From assembly GCA_024235135.1 (NCBI GenBank), contig JACKMZ010000012.1:1-64000 (forward strand): DNA of 64,000 bases, read 5' to 3'. Of the stretch, positions 52,446 to 62,200 are shown piece after piece (within the stretch, counting starts at the first letter, position 1; the number at the start of each line of letters is the position of its first letter). Origin of the DNA: Gammaproteobacteria bacterium (lineage in GTDB: Bacteria > Pseudomonadota > Gammaproteobacteria > Competibacterales > Competibacteraceae). Below the pieces are notes generated by a model. That model saw only the letters and a list, made by a program, of their open reading frames with translations. It searched no databases and was not told the DNA's origin. The position numbers and the translations under genes were made by a program.

Positions 52446-53675
52446 CTATAGCTCAATGCCGTCCAGGGCGGCAATGGTGTTGATATCCTTGTCGCCACGC
52501 CCGGATAAGTTGACGACGATGGACTGGTCCGGCCGCAATGTCGGCGCCAGTTTTTTGGCGTAAGCCAACGCATGACTGGATTCCAACGCAGGAATGATTC
52601 CCTCGATGCGGGTCAGTTCATGAAAGGCCGCCAGAGCTTCGGCATCGGTGGCGGAAACATAGGCTGCCCGGCCTATGTCCTTGAGCCAGGCATGCTCTGG
52701 GCCCACTCCGGGATAATCCAAGCCGGCCGAGACCGAATGCGTGGCCAGGATTTGCCCGTCATCATCCTCCATCAAATAAGTCCGGTTGCCGTGCAGTACG
52801 CCGGGACGTCCGGCGTTGAGCGGGGCCGCGTGACGACCACTGCCGATACCCTCGCCAGCGGCTTCGACGCCATAGAGGGAGACTTGGGCCTCGTTGAGGA
52901 AAGGATGGAACAAGCCGATCGCGTTGGACCCGCCGCCTACGCAGGCCACGAGTGCATCCGGTAAGCCACCGAATTGCGCCAACATCTGCTCACGGGTTTC
53001 CCGGCCGATGACGGTCTGGAAATCGCGGACCATGACGGGGTATGGATGGGGGCCCGCGACCGTGCCGATAATATAAAAGGTGTCGTCCACATGGGTAACC
53101 CAGTCGCGCAAGGCTTCGTTGAGCGCATCCTTGAGTGTGCGTGAGCCGGATTCGACGGGTACGACGGTGGCCCCCAGCAGTCTCATGCGATAGACATTCA
53201 GGGACTGGCGATGAATATCCTCCAGGCCCATGTAAATGACGCACTCCATACCCAATCGGGCGGCCACCGTGGCGGTCGCGACACCGTGTTGACCGGCGCC
53301 GGTCTCGGCGATCACCCGTTGTTTGCCCATGCGTCTGGCCAATAGCGCCTGGCCAACGGTGTTATTGACCTTGTGCGCGCCGGTGTGATTGAGATCTTCG
53401 CGTTTAAGGAAAATCTGCGCGCCACCGAGCAGCCCGCTCCAGCGCACGGCGTGATAAAGCGGCGAAGGCCGGCCCACGTAATGCCGCAGGTCGTCATCCA
53501 GTTCCGCCAGGAAATCGGGATCGTCTCGGTAACGCAGATAGGCTTCGTTTAATTCCCGCAACGCATCCATCAGGGTCTCGGCGACGAATTGTCCGCCGTA
53601 GCGGCCGAAATGGCCGTGTGCATCGGGGAATTGCGCGAAATTGATGAGTTCGTGGTTGTCCGGATTCTCAAACAC
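52446..53675 (-). CDS. trpB: Tryptophan synthase beta chain
   Basis: The 409-residue PLP enzyme condenses indole with serine. GHFGRYGGQFVAETLM lies at residues 21-36, the PLP lysine is K102 in NHTGAHKVNN, and the phosphate loop CVGGGSNAIG is near 240. It starts at GTG (53675), eight bases inside the end of trpF and preceded by GAGGG; no ATG gives a better start. Confidence 0.96.
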   Translation of the reverse strand: MFENPDNHELINFAQFPDAHGHFGRYGGQFVAETLMDALRELNEAYLRYRDDPDFLAELDDDLRHYVGRPSPLYHAVRWSGLLGGAQIFLKREDLNHTGAHKVNNTVGQALLARRMGKQRVIAETGAGQHGVATATVAARLGMECVIYMGLEDIHRQSLNVYRMRLLGATVVPVESGSRTLKDALNEALRDWVTHVDDTFYIIGTVAGPHPYPVMVRDFQTVIGRETREQMLAQFGGLPDALVACVGGGSNAIGLFHPFLNEAQVSLYGVEAAGEGIGSGRHAAPLNAGRPGVLHGNRTYLMEDDDGQILATHSVSAGLDYPGVGPEHAWLKDIGRAAYVSATDAEALAAFHELTRIEGIIPALESSHALAYAKKLAPTLRPDQSIVVNLSGRGDKDINTIAALDGIEL

Positions 53676-54306
53676 AGTTGTCGCCCTCTGCCACGGCTTG
53701 GATGAAGTTTGTGATCAATGTGGGGTCCTTGATGCCTTTGGCGGATTCCACGCCACTGCTGACGTCGACTGCAAAGGGTCGGTAACGGCGCACGGCTTCC
53801 GTGACGTTGTCGCAGTCCAGGCCGCCCGCCAGAATCAGCGGTTGATGTACTTGCGCTGGGATCAGCGTCCAATCGAAGCGTTCTCCGGAGCCTCCGATCC
53901 GCGCGCCGCCGAAATTATCCAGCAACAGCCCCGCCGCCGACTTAAATCGCTGGCTGAACAGCGCAATGTCCGGCTGGGTCCGCATCGGCACGGCTTTCAG
54001 GTAGGGCAAGCCGAACGCGCTGCAGTCACCGGGTTCTTCGTCGCCGTGAAATTGCAGCAGATGAAGAGGCACTTGGCTAAGCACCTGACGTATCCAGGAA
54101 CGATCGGCGTTCACGAATAGGCCCACCGTGCTAACGAAGGGCGGAAGCAGGTCTACGATTCCTCGGGCGGTTTCGGTATCGACATAACGTGCGCTGGGTG
54201 GGTAGAACACCAGACCGATGGCATCGGCTCCTGCCCGGGCCGCCGCCAATCCATCCTCGGGGCGCGTGATGCCACAAATTTTGACGCGAGTTCGATGAGT
54301 TTGCAT
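53668..54306 (-). CDS. trpF: Phosphoribosylanthranilate isomerase
   Basis: The 212-residue TIM-barrel enzyme has VKICGITRPEDGLAAARAGADAIG near residues 8-31, the QFHGDE motif near 78-84, and LAGGLDCDNVTEAV near 133-146. It is the first gene of the trpFBA cluster; other trp genes are elsewhere, a common split in gammaproteobacteria. Confidence 0.96.
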   Translation of the reverse strand: MQTHRTRVKICGITRPEDGLAAARAGADAIGLVFYPPSARYVDTETARGIVDLLPPFVSTVGLFVNADRSWIRQVLSQVPLHLLQFHGDEEPGDCSAFGLPYLKAVPMRTQPDIALFSQRFKSAAGLLLDNFGGARIGGSGERFDWTLIPAQVHQPLILAGGLDCDNVTEAVRRYRPFAVDVSSGVESAKGIKDPTLITNFIQAVAEGDNCV

Positions 54307-54433
54307 ACGCGGTTATTCTAACAGGGGCTATCCTATCAGCACATGCCTTGGGCGTCTGCCCCTGTGGTGCGGGTGCCGGAGCGAGACGGTCAATCGTTGG
54401 CCGCCGATCAGATTTCTACCAAGGGGAAAACTC

Positions 54434-55216
54434 ATGAGCTATTCAGCGTTCGACCTCAGCGGCAAGGTCGCTCTTATCACGGGGGGTAACGGGGGCATTG
54501 GACTGGGCATGGCAAAGGCCGTCGCCGCGGCTGGAGCCGACGTCTGTATTTGGGGTACGCGCGCCGACAAGAATGCGGCCGCCGTCGAGCAACTGCAAGT
54601 TTACGGTATCCGGGCGGGTGCCTATGTTTGTGATGTCGCTGACGGAACGGCCGTCGCCGCGCGCTTTCAGGAATCGCTGGCGGCATTCGGTCGGGTGGAC
54701 GCCTGTTTCGCCAATGCTGGAATGATCGTGCCGCCGACTTCGTTTCTCGATATGCGAGCCGAGGACTGGCAGCGCGTCATCGGTGTCAATCTCGATGGCG
54801 CATTCCACGTGTTGCAGGCGGCATCCCGGCATATGGTCGAACGCGCCAAGCAAGGTGACGCAGGGGGGCGTCTGATTGCGACGGCCAGTATCGCGGCCAT
54901 TTCCGGTGCGGCCCGTAATGAACATTACGCGGCGACCAAGGGGGCGTTGCTTTCGGTAGTCAGCGCCTTGGCGGTGGAATTCGCCCGGTACGGGATTACC
55001 GCCAACGCATTGCTGCCAGGCTGGGTGGAAACGGCCATGACGGAAGACTTTTTTAATTCGACCAAGTTCTCGGCGGCCGTCAAATCCCGTATTCCGGTCG
55101 GACGCTGGGGTAATCCGGAGGATTTCGGAGCCATCGCGGTCTATCTGATGAGCGACGCCAGCGCTTATCATACGGGCGATACAATACGCATCGATGGGGG
55201 CTATTGCGTTTTCTGA
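54434..55216 (+). CDS. Short-chain dehydrogenase/reductase
   Basis: The 260-residue SDR has the nucleotide loop TGGNGGIGLG at residues 16-25, NAG near 93-95, the catalytic Ser in TASIAAISG, and YAATK (Tyr-x-x-x-Lys) near 162-166. The C-terminal DGGYCVF is typical of the family. An Arg/Thr-rich context after the second strand (WGTRADKN) suggests NADP+. The substrate cannot be assigned; a 3-oxoacyl or alcohol dehydrogenase role is equally plausible. It stands alone between trpF and a tRNA cluster. Confidence 0.85.
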   Translation: MSYSAFDLSGKVALITGGNGGIGLGMAKAVAAAGADVCIWGTRADKNAAAVEQLQVYGIRAGAYVCDVADGTAVAARFQESLAAFGRVDACFANAGMIVPPTSFLDMRAEDWQRVIGVNLDGAFHVLQAASRHMVERAKQGDAGGRLIATASIAAISGAARNEHYAATKGALLSVVSALAVEFARYGITANALLPGWVETAMTEDFFNSTKFSAAVKSRIPVGRWGNPEDFGAIAVYLMSDASAYHTGDTIRIDGGYCVF

Positions 55217-55239
55217 TCGTTGTCGATGAAATACCTGGC

Positions 55240-55268
55240 TTGACGTCGATAGTCAGCAAACCTATCAT
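55240..55268 (+). promoter_or_regulatory. Sigma70 promoter of the tRNA-Pro–Arg–His–Lys–Leu cluster
   Basis: -35 TTGACG (55240-55245), 17-base spacer, -10 TATCAT (55263-55268), with tRNA-Pro starting 22 bases after the -10. Confidence 0.75.
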
Positions 55269-55289
55269 TATCCATTCTGTTGCTGCCTT

Positions 55290-55366
<77 letters not shown>

Positions 55367-55409
55367 TTTTGGTGTTAGGCAGGTTGCCTAGTTAAAGCAA
55401 GTACAGACT

Positions 55410-55486
55410 GCGCCCGTAGCTCAGCCGGATAGAGCATCGGCCTTCTAAGCCGAGGGTCGCAGGTTCGAGTCCTGCCGGGCGCGCCA
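55410..55486 (+). tRNA. tRNA-Arg (UCU)
   Basis: A 77-base cloverleaf with acceptor GCGCCCG/CGGGCGC, anticodon loop CTTCTAA (anticodon TCT, reads AGA/AGG) and encoded CCA. Confidence 0.96.
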
Positions 55487-55515
55487 CACCCCAGGCATTG
55501 TCAAGGTTTTTTATG

Positions 55516-55591
55516 GTGGACGTAGCTCAGTCGGTAGAGCCCCGGATTGTGGATCCGGTGGTCGTGGGTTCGAGCCCCATCGTCCACCCCA
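55516..55591 (+). tRNA. tRNA-His (GUG)
   Basis: Acceptor GTGGACG/CGTCCAC, anticodon loop TTGTGGA (GTG), encoded CCA. The extra 5' G-1 typical of tRNA-His is present at 55515, opposite C73. Confidence 0.95.
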
Positions 55592-55633
55592 ACTTGATTT
55601 CAGCTACAAGGTATGCTCCCATAGCCCTACAAT

Positions 55634-55709
<76 letters not shown>

Positions 55710-55826
55710 TCTTCGCCAAAACCCTGATCGGATACCTGCCTGCGCCGGCTGCACTTTAGCTGTGTCTGTCTGGAGCGCGGGCTGTCTTGTATACTTATCA
55801 GCGGCTCATCGATTTAGGAATACACC

Positions 55827-55911
55827 GCGAAAGTGGCGGAACTGGTAGACGCGCTGGATTTAGGTTCCAGTGGGGCAACCCGTGAGAGTTCGAGTCTCTC
55901 CTTTCGCACCA
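55827..55911 (+). tRNA. tRNA-Leu (UAG)
   Basis: An 85-base type II tRNA with acceptor GCGAAAG/CTTTCGC, anticodon loop TTTAGGT (TAG), a long variable arm (GGGGCAACCC) and encoded CCA. Confidence 0.95.
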
Positions 55912-55996
55912 TGCCGCAACCTGATGACCATCCACTGGGGTAGCTTCCCGGGCGGTTTCCGGTTAGCCGGATGTTAGCCTATTCAGAGGAAAATCA

Positions 55997-57328
55997 ATGC
56001 AGATTTCAGTCGAAGAACTTGATGGCCTCAAGCGGCGGGTGACCGTCCAAATTCCCGCGCAGGACATCGAGCCCAAAATACGGGACCGTCTCGTGACATT
56101 GTCCCGGCGCTTGAAAGTCAATGGATTCCGGCCTGGCAAAGTGCCTGTCAAGGTGGCCAAGGGCATGTATGGCGTCCAAGTGCGGGAAGAGATACTGGAA
56201 GAGGTCATGCAGCACTCGTTTCAGGAAGCTTTGCTCCAGGAAAAGCTTAATCCGGTGGGAATGCCCCAGGTGGAGCGTAAGGACAACCAGGAGGGTCAGG
56301 ATCTGGAGTTCAGCGTGACCTTTGAAGTCGTTCCGGAATTCGAAGTTCAGGGAGTGGAAGGTATTCCCGTCGAGCGTCCCCTAGTCCAGGTAACTGAGTC
56401 CGACGTGGATACGATGATCGAGACTTTGCGTCGTCAGAATACCCTGTGGAACGACGTACAGCGACCGGCTCAAACAGGTGATCAGGTTACGATCGATTTC
56501 GATGGCAAGCAGGGCGGCGAGGATTTTCCGGGTAACAAGGGGGAATCAGTGCCCGTCATTCTGGGCTCGGGCAGAATGCTCAAGGACTTCGAGGATGCTT
56601 TGCTGGGTTTGCAAACCGGGGCCGAGACACAGTTCGATATTACGTTCCCGGACAATTACGGTTCCGCTGATATAGCGGGTAAAACCGCTCATTTCACGGT
56701 CAAGGTTCACACCGTCGCTGAGCCGGTCCTGCCCGAACTGGACGATGAATTCTTTGCCAAATTCGATGTGCGGGAAGGCGGGCTCGATGGGTTGCGCAAA
56801 TCGGTTCGAGATAATATGGAACGAGAGTTGCAAGAAAGAATCAAATCACAGGTGAAGAGCCGATTGATGGATGGCCTGCTGACAGCGAATGACATCCTTT
56901 TGCCGCAGGCGTTGGTGGATGCGCAAATCGAGCAGATGGCCGAGCAGATGGCCTTCCCGAAGGCAACCAAGGAAAATAGCGAGATGCTCGCCCAACTGAA
57001 GTCCGAATTGCTGTCCAAGGAGGCCGGTCGCCGGGCCGCGCTGGGTTTGATCATTTCACGTATGATCAAGGCTAATGACATCCAGCTCGATGAAAGTCGG
57101 CTACGTCCCGTTCTGGAGTCGTTGGCATCGACCTATGAGGAGCCGGAGGAAGTTATCCGTTGGTATGAGCAACATCCCAAGGCGATGGAAAGCGTACGTG
57201 CTGTAGCGATGGAAGAACAGGTCGTCGATTGGTTGCTGGAGCGCGCCGTCGTTACAGAAAAAGTCAGTAGTTTCGACGAAATTATGAAGCCCTCCCAGGC
57301 ACCCGCGAACCCGTCGGAGTCAGTATGA
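55997..57328 (+). CDS. tig: Trigger factor
   Basis: The 443-residue ribosome-associated chaperone has the ribosome-binding loop GFRPGKVP near residues 44-51, a PPIase domain (about 160-245, GDQVTIDFDGKQGGEDFPGN), and helical C-terminal arms. It binds nascent chains at the tunnel exit. Its stop overlaps the clpP ATG (the sequence GTATGATG). The tig–clpP–clpX–lon order is standard in proteobacteria. Confidence 0.97.
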   Translation: MQISVEELDGLKRRVTVQIPAQDIEPKIRDRLVTLSRRLKVNGFRPGKVPVKVAKGMYGVQVREEILEEVMQHSFQEALLQEKLNPVGMPQVERKDNQEGQDLEFSVTFEVVPEFEVQGVEGIPVERPLVQVTESDVDTMIETLRRQNTLWNDVQRPAQTGDQVTIDFDGKQGGEDFPGNKGESVPVILGSGRMLKDFEDALLGLQTGAETQFDITFPDNYGSADIAGKTAHFTVKVHTVAEPVLPELDDEFFAKFDVREGGLDGLRKSVRDNMERELQERIKSQVKSRLMDGLLTANDILLPQALVDAQIEQMAEQMAFPKATKENSEMLAQLKSELLSKEAGRRAALGLIISRMIKANDIQLDESRLRPVLESLASTYEEPEEVIRWYEQHPKAMESVRAVAMEEQVVDWLLERAVVTEKVSSFDEIMKPSQAPANPSESV

Positions 57329-57987
57329 TGGCTAATGACCCACTCAGCGGCCAAACCACCGCTGCCACGCGGGCACTTAATCTGGTGCCCATGGTTGTTG
57401 AACAAACCTCTCGCGGCGAGCGTGCGTATGATATTTATTCACGCCTGCTTAAAGAACATGTCATCTTTCTGGTGGGACCGGTAGAAGATTACATGGCGAA
57501 TCTGATCGTGGCCCAATTGTTGTTCCTCGAAGCCGAGAATCCAGACAAGGATATTCATCTGTACATCAATTCACCCGGTGGGGCGGTTAGCGCGGGACTC
57601 GCCATTTACGACACCATGCAGTTCATCAAGCCGGATGTCAGTACGATGTGCATTGGCCAGGCCGCCAGCATGGGTGCTTTGCTGTTGGCTGGCGGAGCGC
57701 CGGGTAAGCGGTATTGTCTACCGCATTCCCGAATCATGATTCACCAGCCGTTGGGTGGATTCCAGGGGCAGGCCAGCGACATCGATATCCATGCGCGGGA
57801 GATTCTGCAGACACGTGATCGTCTAAATCGCATTCTGGCCAAGCACACGGGGCAAACCCTGGACAAGATTGCCTCGGATACGGATCGCGACAATTTCATG
57901 AGTGGTGCCGAGGCGGCGGAATATGGCTTGATTGATGCTGTACTTTCTCATCGTGGCGCGGCCACTTTACAAAAACCGACGCCGTGA
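57325..57987 (+). CDS. clpP: ATP-dependent Clp protease proteolytic subunit ClpP
   Basis: The 220-residue serine protease has catalytic S115 (GQAASMGALL) and H140 (IMIHQPLGG). The N-terminal region (LVPMVVEQTSRGERAYDIYSRLL) matches mature ClpP with a short propeptide. It forms the tetradecamer that works with ClpX or ClpA. ATG at 57325, with a second ATG immediately after; it overlaps tig by four bases. Confidence 0.97.
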   Translation: MMANDPLSGQTTAATRALNLVPMVVEQTSRGERAYDIYSRLLKEHVIFLVGPVEDYMANLIVAQLLFLEAENPDKDIHLYINSPGGAVSAGLAIYDTMQFIKPDVSTMCIGQAASMGALLLAGGAPGKRYCLPHSRIMIHQPLGGFQGQASDIDIHAREILQTRDRLNRILAKHTGQTLDKIASDTDRDNFMSGAEAAEYGLIDAVLSHRGAATLQKPTP

Positions 57988-58193
57988 AAACATTGTCGGG
58001 CGGTACACAAAATAGCGTGAAATGCGCGCAAAACGAGAAATAAGGTTATTATTTCGGTATTGGGGGCGAAAAGGGAACCGACCAAAGCCGAGGCGGGCGG
58101 TATTCGCGATCTTGCAGGGAAGTATGCACGGCTTTTCCTCCCACCTCACCAGGGAAGGATCGGTGTTAACAGCTAACCAATGCGGGGAAATTG

Positions 58194-59474
58194 ATGGGCA
58201 AAGATCGAAACGGCAAGAGTAGCGATGATAAGCTCCTCTATTGCTCATTTTGCGGCAAGAGCCAGCACGAGGTGCGCAAGCTCATCGCCGGGCCGAATGT
58301 TTTTATCTGTGATGAATGCGTCGAGCTTTGCAACGACATCATCCGTGAGGAGATGGAGGAAAGCGCTCCAGTAGCGAGCAACAAGCTGCCCAAGCCGCAA
58401 GAAATTAATCAGGTTCTCAACGAATACGTCATCGGTCAGGAACGGGCGAAAAAGATCCTCGCCGTCGCTGTATACAATCATTATAAACGCCTTGAACTGC
58501 ATCATAAACGACGCGGTGATGTCGAGGTCTCCAAAAGCAATATATTGCTCATCGGGCCTACCGGTTCAGGAAAGACATTGCTGGCTGAAACGTTGGCGCG
58601 TCTGCTCAATGTCCCCTTTACCATCGCCGATGCCACCACCCTGACGGAAGCCGGTTATGTGGGGGAGGATGTCGAAAACATCATTCAAAAGCTTCTGCAG
58701 AAATGTGATTACGATGTAGAAAAGGCCCAGAATGGGATTGTCTACATTGACGAGATCGATAAGATTTCACGCAAGTCGGACAACCCATCAATTACCCGCG
58801 ACGTGTCCGGCGAAGGCGTGCAGCAGGCTTTGCTTAAGCTGATCGAGGGCACCATTGCCTCCGTCCCTCCCCAAGGAGGACGCAAGCATCCCCAGCAGGA
58901 ATTTCTGCAGGTCGATACGGCGAATATTCTGTTCATTTGTGGTGGCGCCTTCGCTGGCTTAGAGAAGGTCATACGCAGCCGTTCTGAAAAAGGTGGAATC
59001 GGGTTCTCCGCCAATGTGAAAAGCAAGGACGGCGAAAAGAGCGTCGGCAAGTTGTTGACCGAGGTAGAGCCGGAAGATCTCATCAAATATGGGTTGATAC
59101 CGGAATTCGTCGGACGCCTGCCCGTGGTTGCGACCTTGGAGGAGCTGGATGAAGCCGCTTTGGTGCGCATCCTGACAGAACCCAAAAACGCGATTATCAA
59201 GCAATTCGTCAAATTGTTCGAAATGGAAGGCTGCGAACTGGAGTTTCGCGAGGATGCGTTGCACGCCATCGCGCACAAGGCCATGGAACGCAAAACGGGC
59301 GCACGGGGTCTGCGCACGATATTGGAGCATGTGTTGTTGGATACCATGTATGACCTCCCCAGCATGGAAGGCGTGCGAAAGACGGTGGTTGACGAGGCCG
59401 TCATCAAAGGGGAAACCAAGCCGTATTTCATTTACGAAAACGCCGGTCAGCGGCGTGTCGCATCATCGGATTAA
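58194..59474 (+). CDS. clpX: ATP-dependent Clp protease ATPase subunit ClpX
   Basis: The 426-residue AAA+ unfoldase has the N-terminal zinc domain with CSFCGKSQ and CDECVELC, Walker A GPTGSGKT near residues 121-128, Walker B VYIDEIDKI near 183-191, and the VVDEAVI-type C-terminus. It feeds substrates to ClpP. ATG at 58194 follows CGGGGA; a TTG one codon earlier is in frame but not preferred. A 206-base gap after clpP may contain its own promoter. Confidence 0.97.
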   Translation: MGKDRNGKSSDDKLLYCSFCGKSQHEVRKLIAGPNVFICDECVELCNDIIREEMEESAPVASNKLPKPQEINQVLNEYVIGQERAKKILAVAVYNHYKRLELHHKRRGDVEVSKSNILLIGPTGSGKTLLAETLARLLNVPFTIADATTLTEAGYVGEDVENIIQKLLQKCDYDVEKAQNGIVYIDEIDKISRKSDNPSITRDVSGEGVQQALLKLIEGTIASVPPQGGRKHPQQEFLQVDTANILFICGGAFAGLEKVIRSRSEKGGIGFSANVKSKDGEKSVGKLLTEVEPEDLIKYGLIPEFVGRLPVVATLEELDEAALVRILTEPKNAIIKQFVKLFEMEGCELEFREDALHAIAHKAMERKTGARGLRTILEHVLLDTMYDLPSMEGVRKTVVDEAVIKGETKPYFIYENAGQRRVASSD

Positions 59475-59487
59475 GGCACAAAGCACT

Positions 59488-59512
59488 CGGGGTGCGTGGT
59501 TTTCGCACCCCG
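59488..59512 (+). terminator. Stem-loop after clpX
   Basis: CGGGGTGCG (59488-59496) pairs with CGCACCCCG (59504-59512) around a seven-base loop, 14 bases after the clpX stop. There is no following T-run, so it may be a weak terminator or a stabilising hairpin. Confidence 0.45.
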
Positions 59513-59535
59513 GTCCCATCGGGAGTAAAGGGGGT

Positions 59536-59564
59536 ATTGATTATCCTGTCGCTTGCCCCCATAT
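59536..59564 (+). promoter_or_regulatory. Possible sigma32 promoter of lon
   Basis: CCCCATAT (59557-59564) matches the RpoH -10 CCCCATNT. ATTGAT (59536-59541) sits 15 bases before it and matches CTTGAA in four positions. Transcription would start near 59571, about 115 bases before lon. Heat-inducible lon is known in Escherichia coli. Confidence 0.55.
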
Positions 59565-59686
59565 CAGTTTCAATGCCCCCAGGAACCTGTTTGCTGCGCA
59601 GGGAACTCATAACTCCGCCATTGTGGTTGGGGTTCTGCGGTGAAGCAGACGACGAGTCGATCCACCCGTTATCGAGGATATGAAGT

Positions 59687-62092
59687 ATGCCAATGCCGGT
59701 TTTGCCTCTCCGTGACGTCGTGGTCTATCCGCATATGGTCATCCCCTTGTTTGTCGGGCGGGAGAAATCCATACGCGCGTTGGACATCGCCATGCAAAGC
59801 GACAAGCGCATCTTGCTCTTGGCGCAAAAAAGCGCGGAAGTAGACGATCCCGGGCTCAAAGATATTTACAATCTGGGGACGCTCTCCAATATCCTGCAAT
59901 TGCTCAAGCTCCCCGATGGCACCGTCAAAGTGTTGGTGGAAGGTAGCCAGCGGGCACAGGTGGAACAATTTACCGAAACCGGATCGTGTTTTCTCGCTGA
60001 AATCGACTTGTTGGAGTCCCTGGTCGAGCCTGATGATGACGATCGGGAGATCGAAGTACTGATGCGGTCAGTGCTCAGTATGTTCGATCAATATGTCAAA
60101 TTGAATAAGAAAATACCCGCGGAAGTATTGGCCTCACTCACGGGTATCGATGATCCTGGCCGACTGGCTGACACCATCGCTGCCCATACTGGTCTCAAGC
60201 TGGAAGAAAAACAGCAAATTCTCGAAATCATCAACCCGCGTGAACGGTTGGAGCATCTTCTCAACCTGGTGGAAGGCGAGATCGACATCCTGCAGGTGGA
60301 GAAACGGATTCGCAACCGGGTCAAGCAGCAGATGGAGAAGAGCCAGCGGGAGTATTACCTCAACGAGCAAATGAAGGCGATCCAGAAGGAACTGGGGGAT
60401 CTGGAAGATGCCCCGAACGAGCTGGAAGAACTGGCCAAGAAGATTGAAACGGCTGGGATGCCCAAGGAAGTCAAGACCAAGGCGACTACGGAACTGAACA
60501 AGCTTAAGATGATGTCGCCCATGTCGGCCGAGGCCACCGTGGTGCGTAATTACATCGACTGGCTGGTGAATGTGCCGTGGAAGAAACGCACCAAGATTCG
60601 GCATGATCTCGCGGGTGCGGAAACCATACTGGAAGCTGATCATTTCGGGCTTGAGAAGGTCAAGGAACGTATCCTGGAATATCTGGCGGTGCAGCAGCGG
60701 GCGCGGAAACTCAAAGGGCCGATCTTGTGCCTGGTAGGGCCGCCTGGCGTTGGTAAAACTTCGTTAGGTCGTTCTATCGCTCGCGCCACCAATCGCAAAT
60801 TTATCCGCATGTCATTGGGTGGAGTTCGCGACGAAGCCGAAATTCGTGGCCATCGACGGACCTATATCGGGTCGATGCCGGGCAAAATTTTGCAGAATCT
60901 GGCGAAAATCGGCACTCGTAATCCCCTGTTTCTGTTAGACGAGATCGACAAGATGTCCATGGATTTCCGGGGCGATCCTTCATCGGCATTGCTGGAGGTG
61001 TTGGACCCGGAGCAGAATCACACCTTCAACGACCATTATCTGGAGGTGGATTTCGACCTGTCCGATGTCATGTTCGTGGCTACCGCCAATTCGCTCAATA
61101 TTCCACCGCCCTTGTTGGACCGCATGGAAGTGATTCGCATACCGGGTTACACCGAGGATGAAAAGCTTAACATCGCAGCGCGCTATCTGGTGCCCAAGCA
61201 GGTTCAAAACAATGGCCTCAAGGAAAAAGAGATTGAAATCAGCGAAGCGGCCATTCGCGACATGATACGGTTCTATACTCGCGAAGCGGGCGTGCGTAAT
61301 CTGGAACGCGAGATTGCCAAGATCTGCCGTAAGACAGTCAAGGAAATCACGCTTGATCCGGGCCATGAAAAAACCTTGATCACCGCGGAAGTTTTGGAGA
61401 AATACTTGGGAGTCAGGCGGTTCCGCTATGGGCTGGCCGAAGAGCAGGATGAAGTCGGCCGCGTTACGGGGCTGGCCTGGACGGAAGTTGGCGGTGAATT
61501 GCTGATCATCGAGGCGGCCCCGGTGCCGGGCAAGGGCAAATTAATCCATACCGGCAAGCTGGGAGAGGTGATGCGGGAATCCATACAAGCGGCAATGACC
61601 GTGGTGAGGAGCCGCGCCCAGAATCTGGGTATCGATCCCGAGTTCCACAATAAATACGACATGCACATTCACGTTCCCGAAGGAGCCACGCCGAAAGATG
61701 GACCGAGCGCGGGCATCGGTATGTGTACGGCCTTGGTTTCCGCGCTGACCAAGGTGCCCGTACGGGCCAATGTGGCGATGACTGGGGAGATCACCCTGCG
61801 TGGCGAAGTGTTGCCAATCGGTGGACTCAAGGAAAAACTGCTGGCGGCTCATCGCGGCGGTATCGAGACGGTTGTAATTCCCGAGGAGAACCGTAAGGAT
61901 TTGGCGGAAATCCCCAAGAACATTATCGATAAATTGGAAATCCGGCCTGTGAAGTGGATCGATCAGGTTTTCGATATTGCGTTGCACGAATTGCCAGCCC
62001 GGTCAGTTTCGCCTCCCGTGGAAGAAGAACTGAATGCTCAGGATGAAGGTGGCAAGTCGGGAAAACCGGCTGAGACAGTCCGTCCTCACTGA
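59687..62092 (+). CDS. lon: ATP-dependent protease Lon
   Basis: The 801-residue Lon has the N-terminal LON domain (MPVLPLRDVVVYPHMVIPLF), a coiled region, the AAA+ core with Walker A GPPGVGKTS near residue 352 and FLLDEIDKM near 419, and a protease domain with the Ser-Lys dyad in KDGPSAG (about S675) and GGLKEK (about K717). It degrades misfolded and regulatory proteins. GAGG lies upstream of the ATG at 59687. It follows clpX and precedes hupB, a conserved order. Confidence 0.97.
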   Translation: MPMPVLPLRDVVVYPHMVIPLFVGREKSIRALDIAMQSDKRILLLAQKSAEVDDPGLKDIYNLGTLSNILQLLKLPDGTVKVLVEGSQRAQVEQFTETGSCFLAEIDLLESLVEPDDDDREIEVLMRSVLSMFDQYVKLNKKIPAEVLASLTGIDDPGRLADTIAAHTGLKLEEKQQILEIINPRERLEHLLNLVEGEIDILQVEKRIRNRVKQQMEKSQREYYLNEQMKAIQKELGDLEDAPNELEELAKKIETAGMPKEVKTKATTELNKLKMMSPMSAEATVVRNYIDWLVNVPWKKRTKIRHDLAGAETILEADHFGLEKVKERILEYLAVQQRARKLKGPILCLVGPPGVGKTSLGRSIARATNRKFIRMSLGGVRDEAEIRGHRRTYIGSMPGKILQNLAKIGTRNPLFLLDEIDKMSMDFRGDPSSALLEVLDPEQNHTFNDHYLEVDFDLSDVMFVATANSLNIPPPLLDRMEVIRIPGYTEDEKLNIAARYLVPKQVQNNGLKEKEIEISEAAIRDMIRFYTREAGVRNLEREIAKICRKTVKEITLDPGHEKTLITAEVLEKYLGVRRFRYGLAEEQDEVGRVTGLAWTEVGGELLIIEAAPVPGKGKLIHTGKLGEVMRESIQAAMTVVRSRAQNLGIDPEFHNKYDMHIHVPEGATPKDGPSAGIGMCTALVSALTKVPVRANVAMTGEITLRGEVLPIGGLKEKLLAAHRGGIETVVIPEENRKDLAEIPKNIIDKLEIRPVKWIDQVFDIALHELPARSVSPPVEEELNAQDEGGKSGKPAETVRPH

Positions 62093-62100
62093 AAATTCGG

Positions 62101-62130
62101 TTGACACTGGATTGAGAGCCTTGCTATAAG
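62101..62130 (+). promoter_or_regulatory. Sigma70 promoter of hupB
   Basis: A perfect -35 TTGACA (62101-62106), 18-base spacer and -10 TATAAG (62125-62130). Transcription would start about 60 bases before the hupB ATG. Confidence 0.82.
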
Positions 62131-62200
62131 ATGCGTCCATTTAGGGGGGTTCGACCTACCGAATCTACCAAGCTCAATAACCATTATAAGGACGGGATGC

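Noticed and set aside
58022..58222. Small plus-strand frame between clpP and clpX
   Set aside because: Overlaps the clpX start, highly basic, and no family resemblance; the gap is more likely regulatory.
59254..59643. Frame overlapping the end of clpX and the downstream gap
   Set aside because: Mostly an out-of-frame reading of clpX; the intergenic part holds the stem-loop and likely lon promoter.
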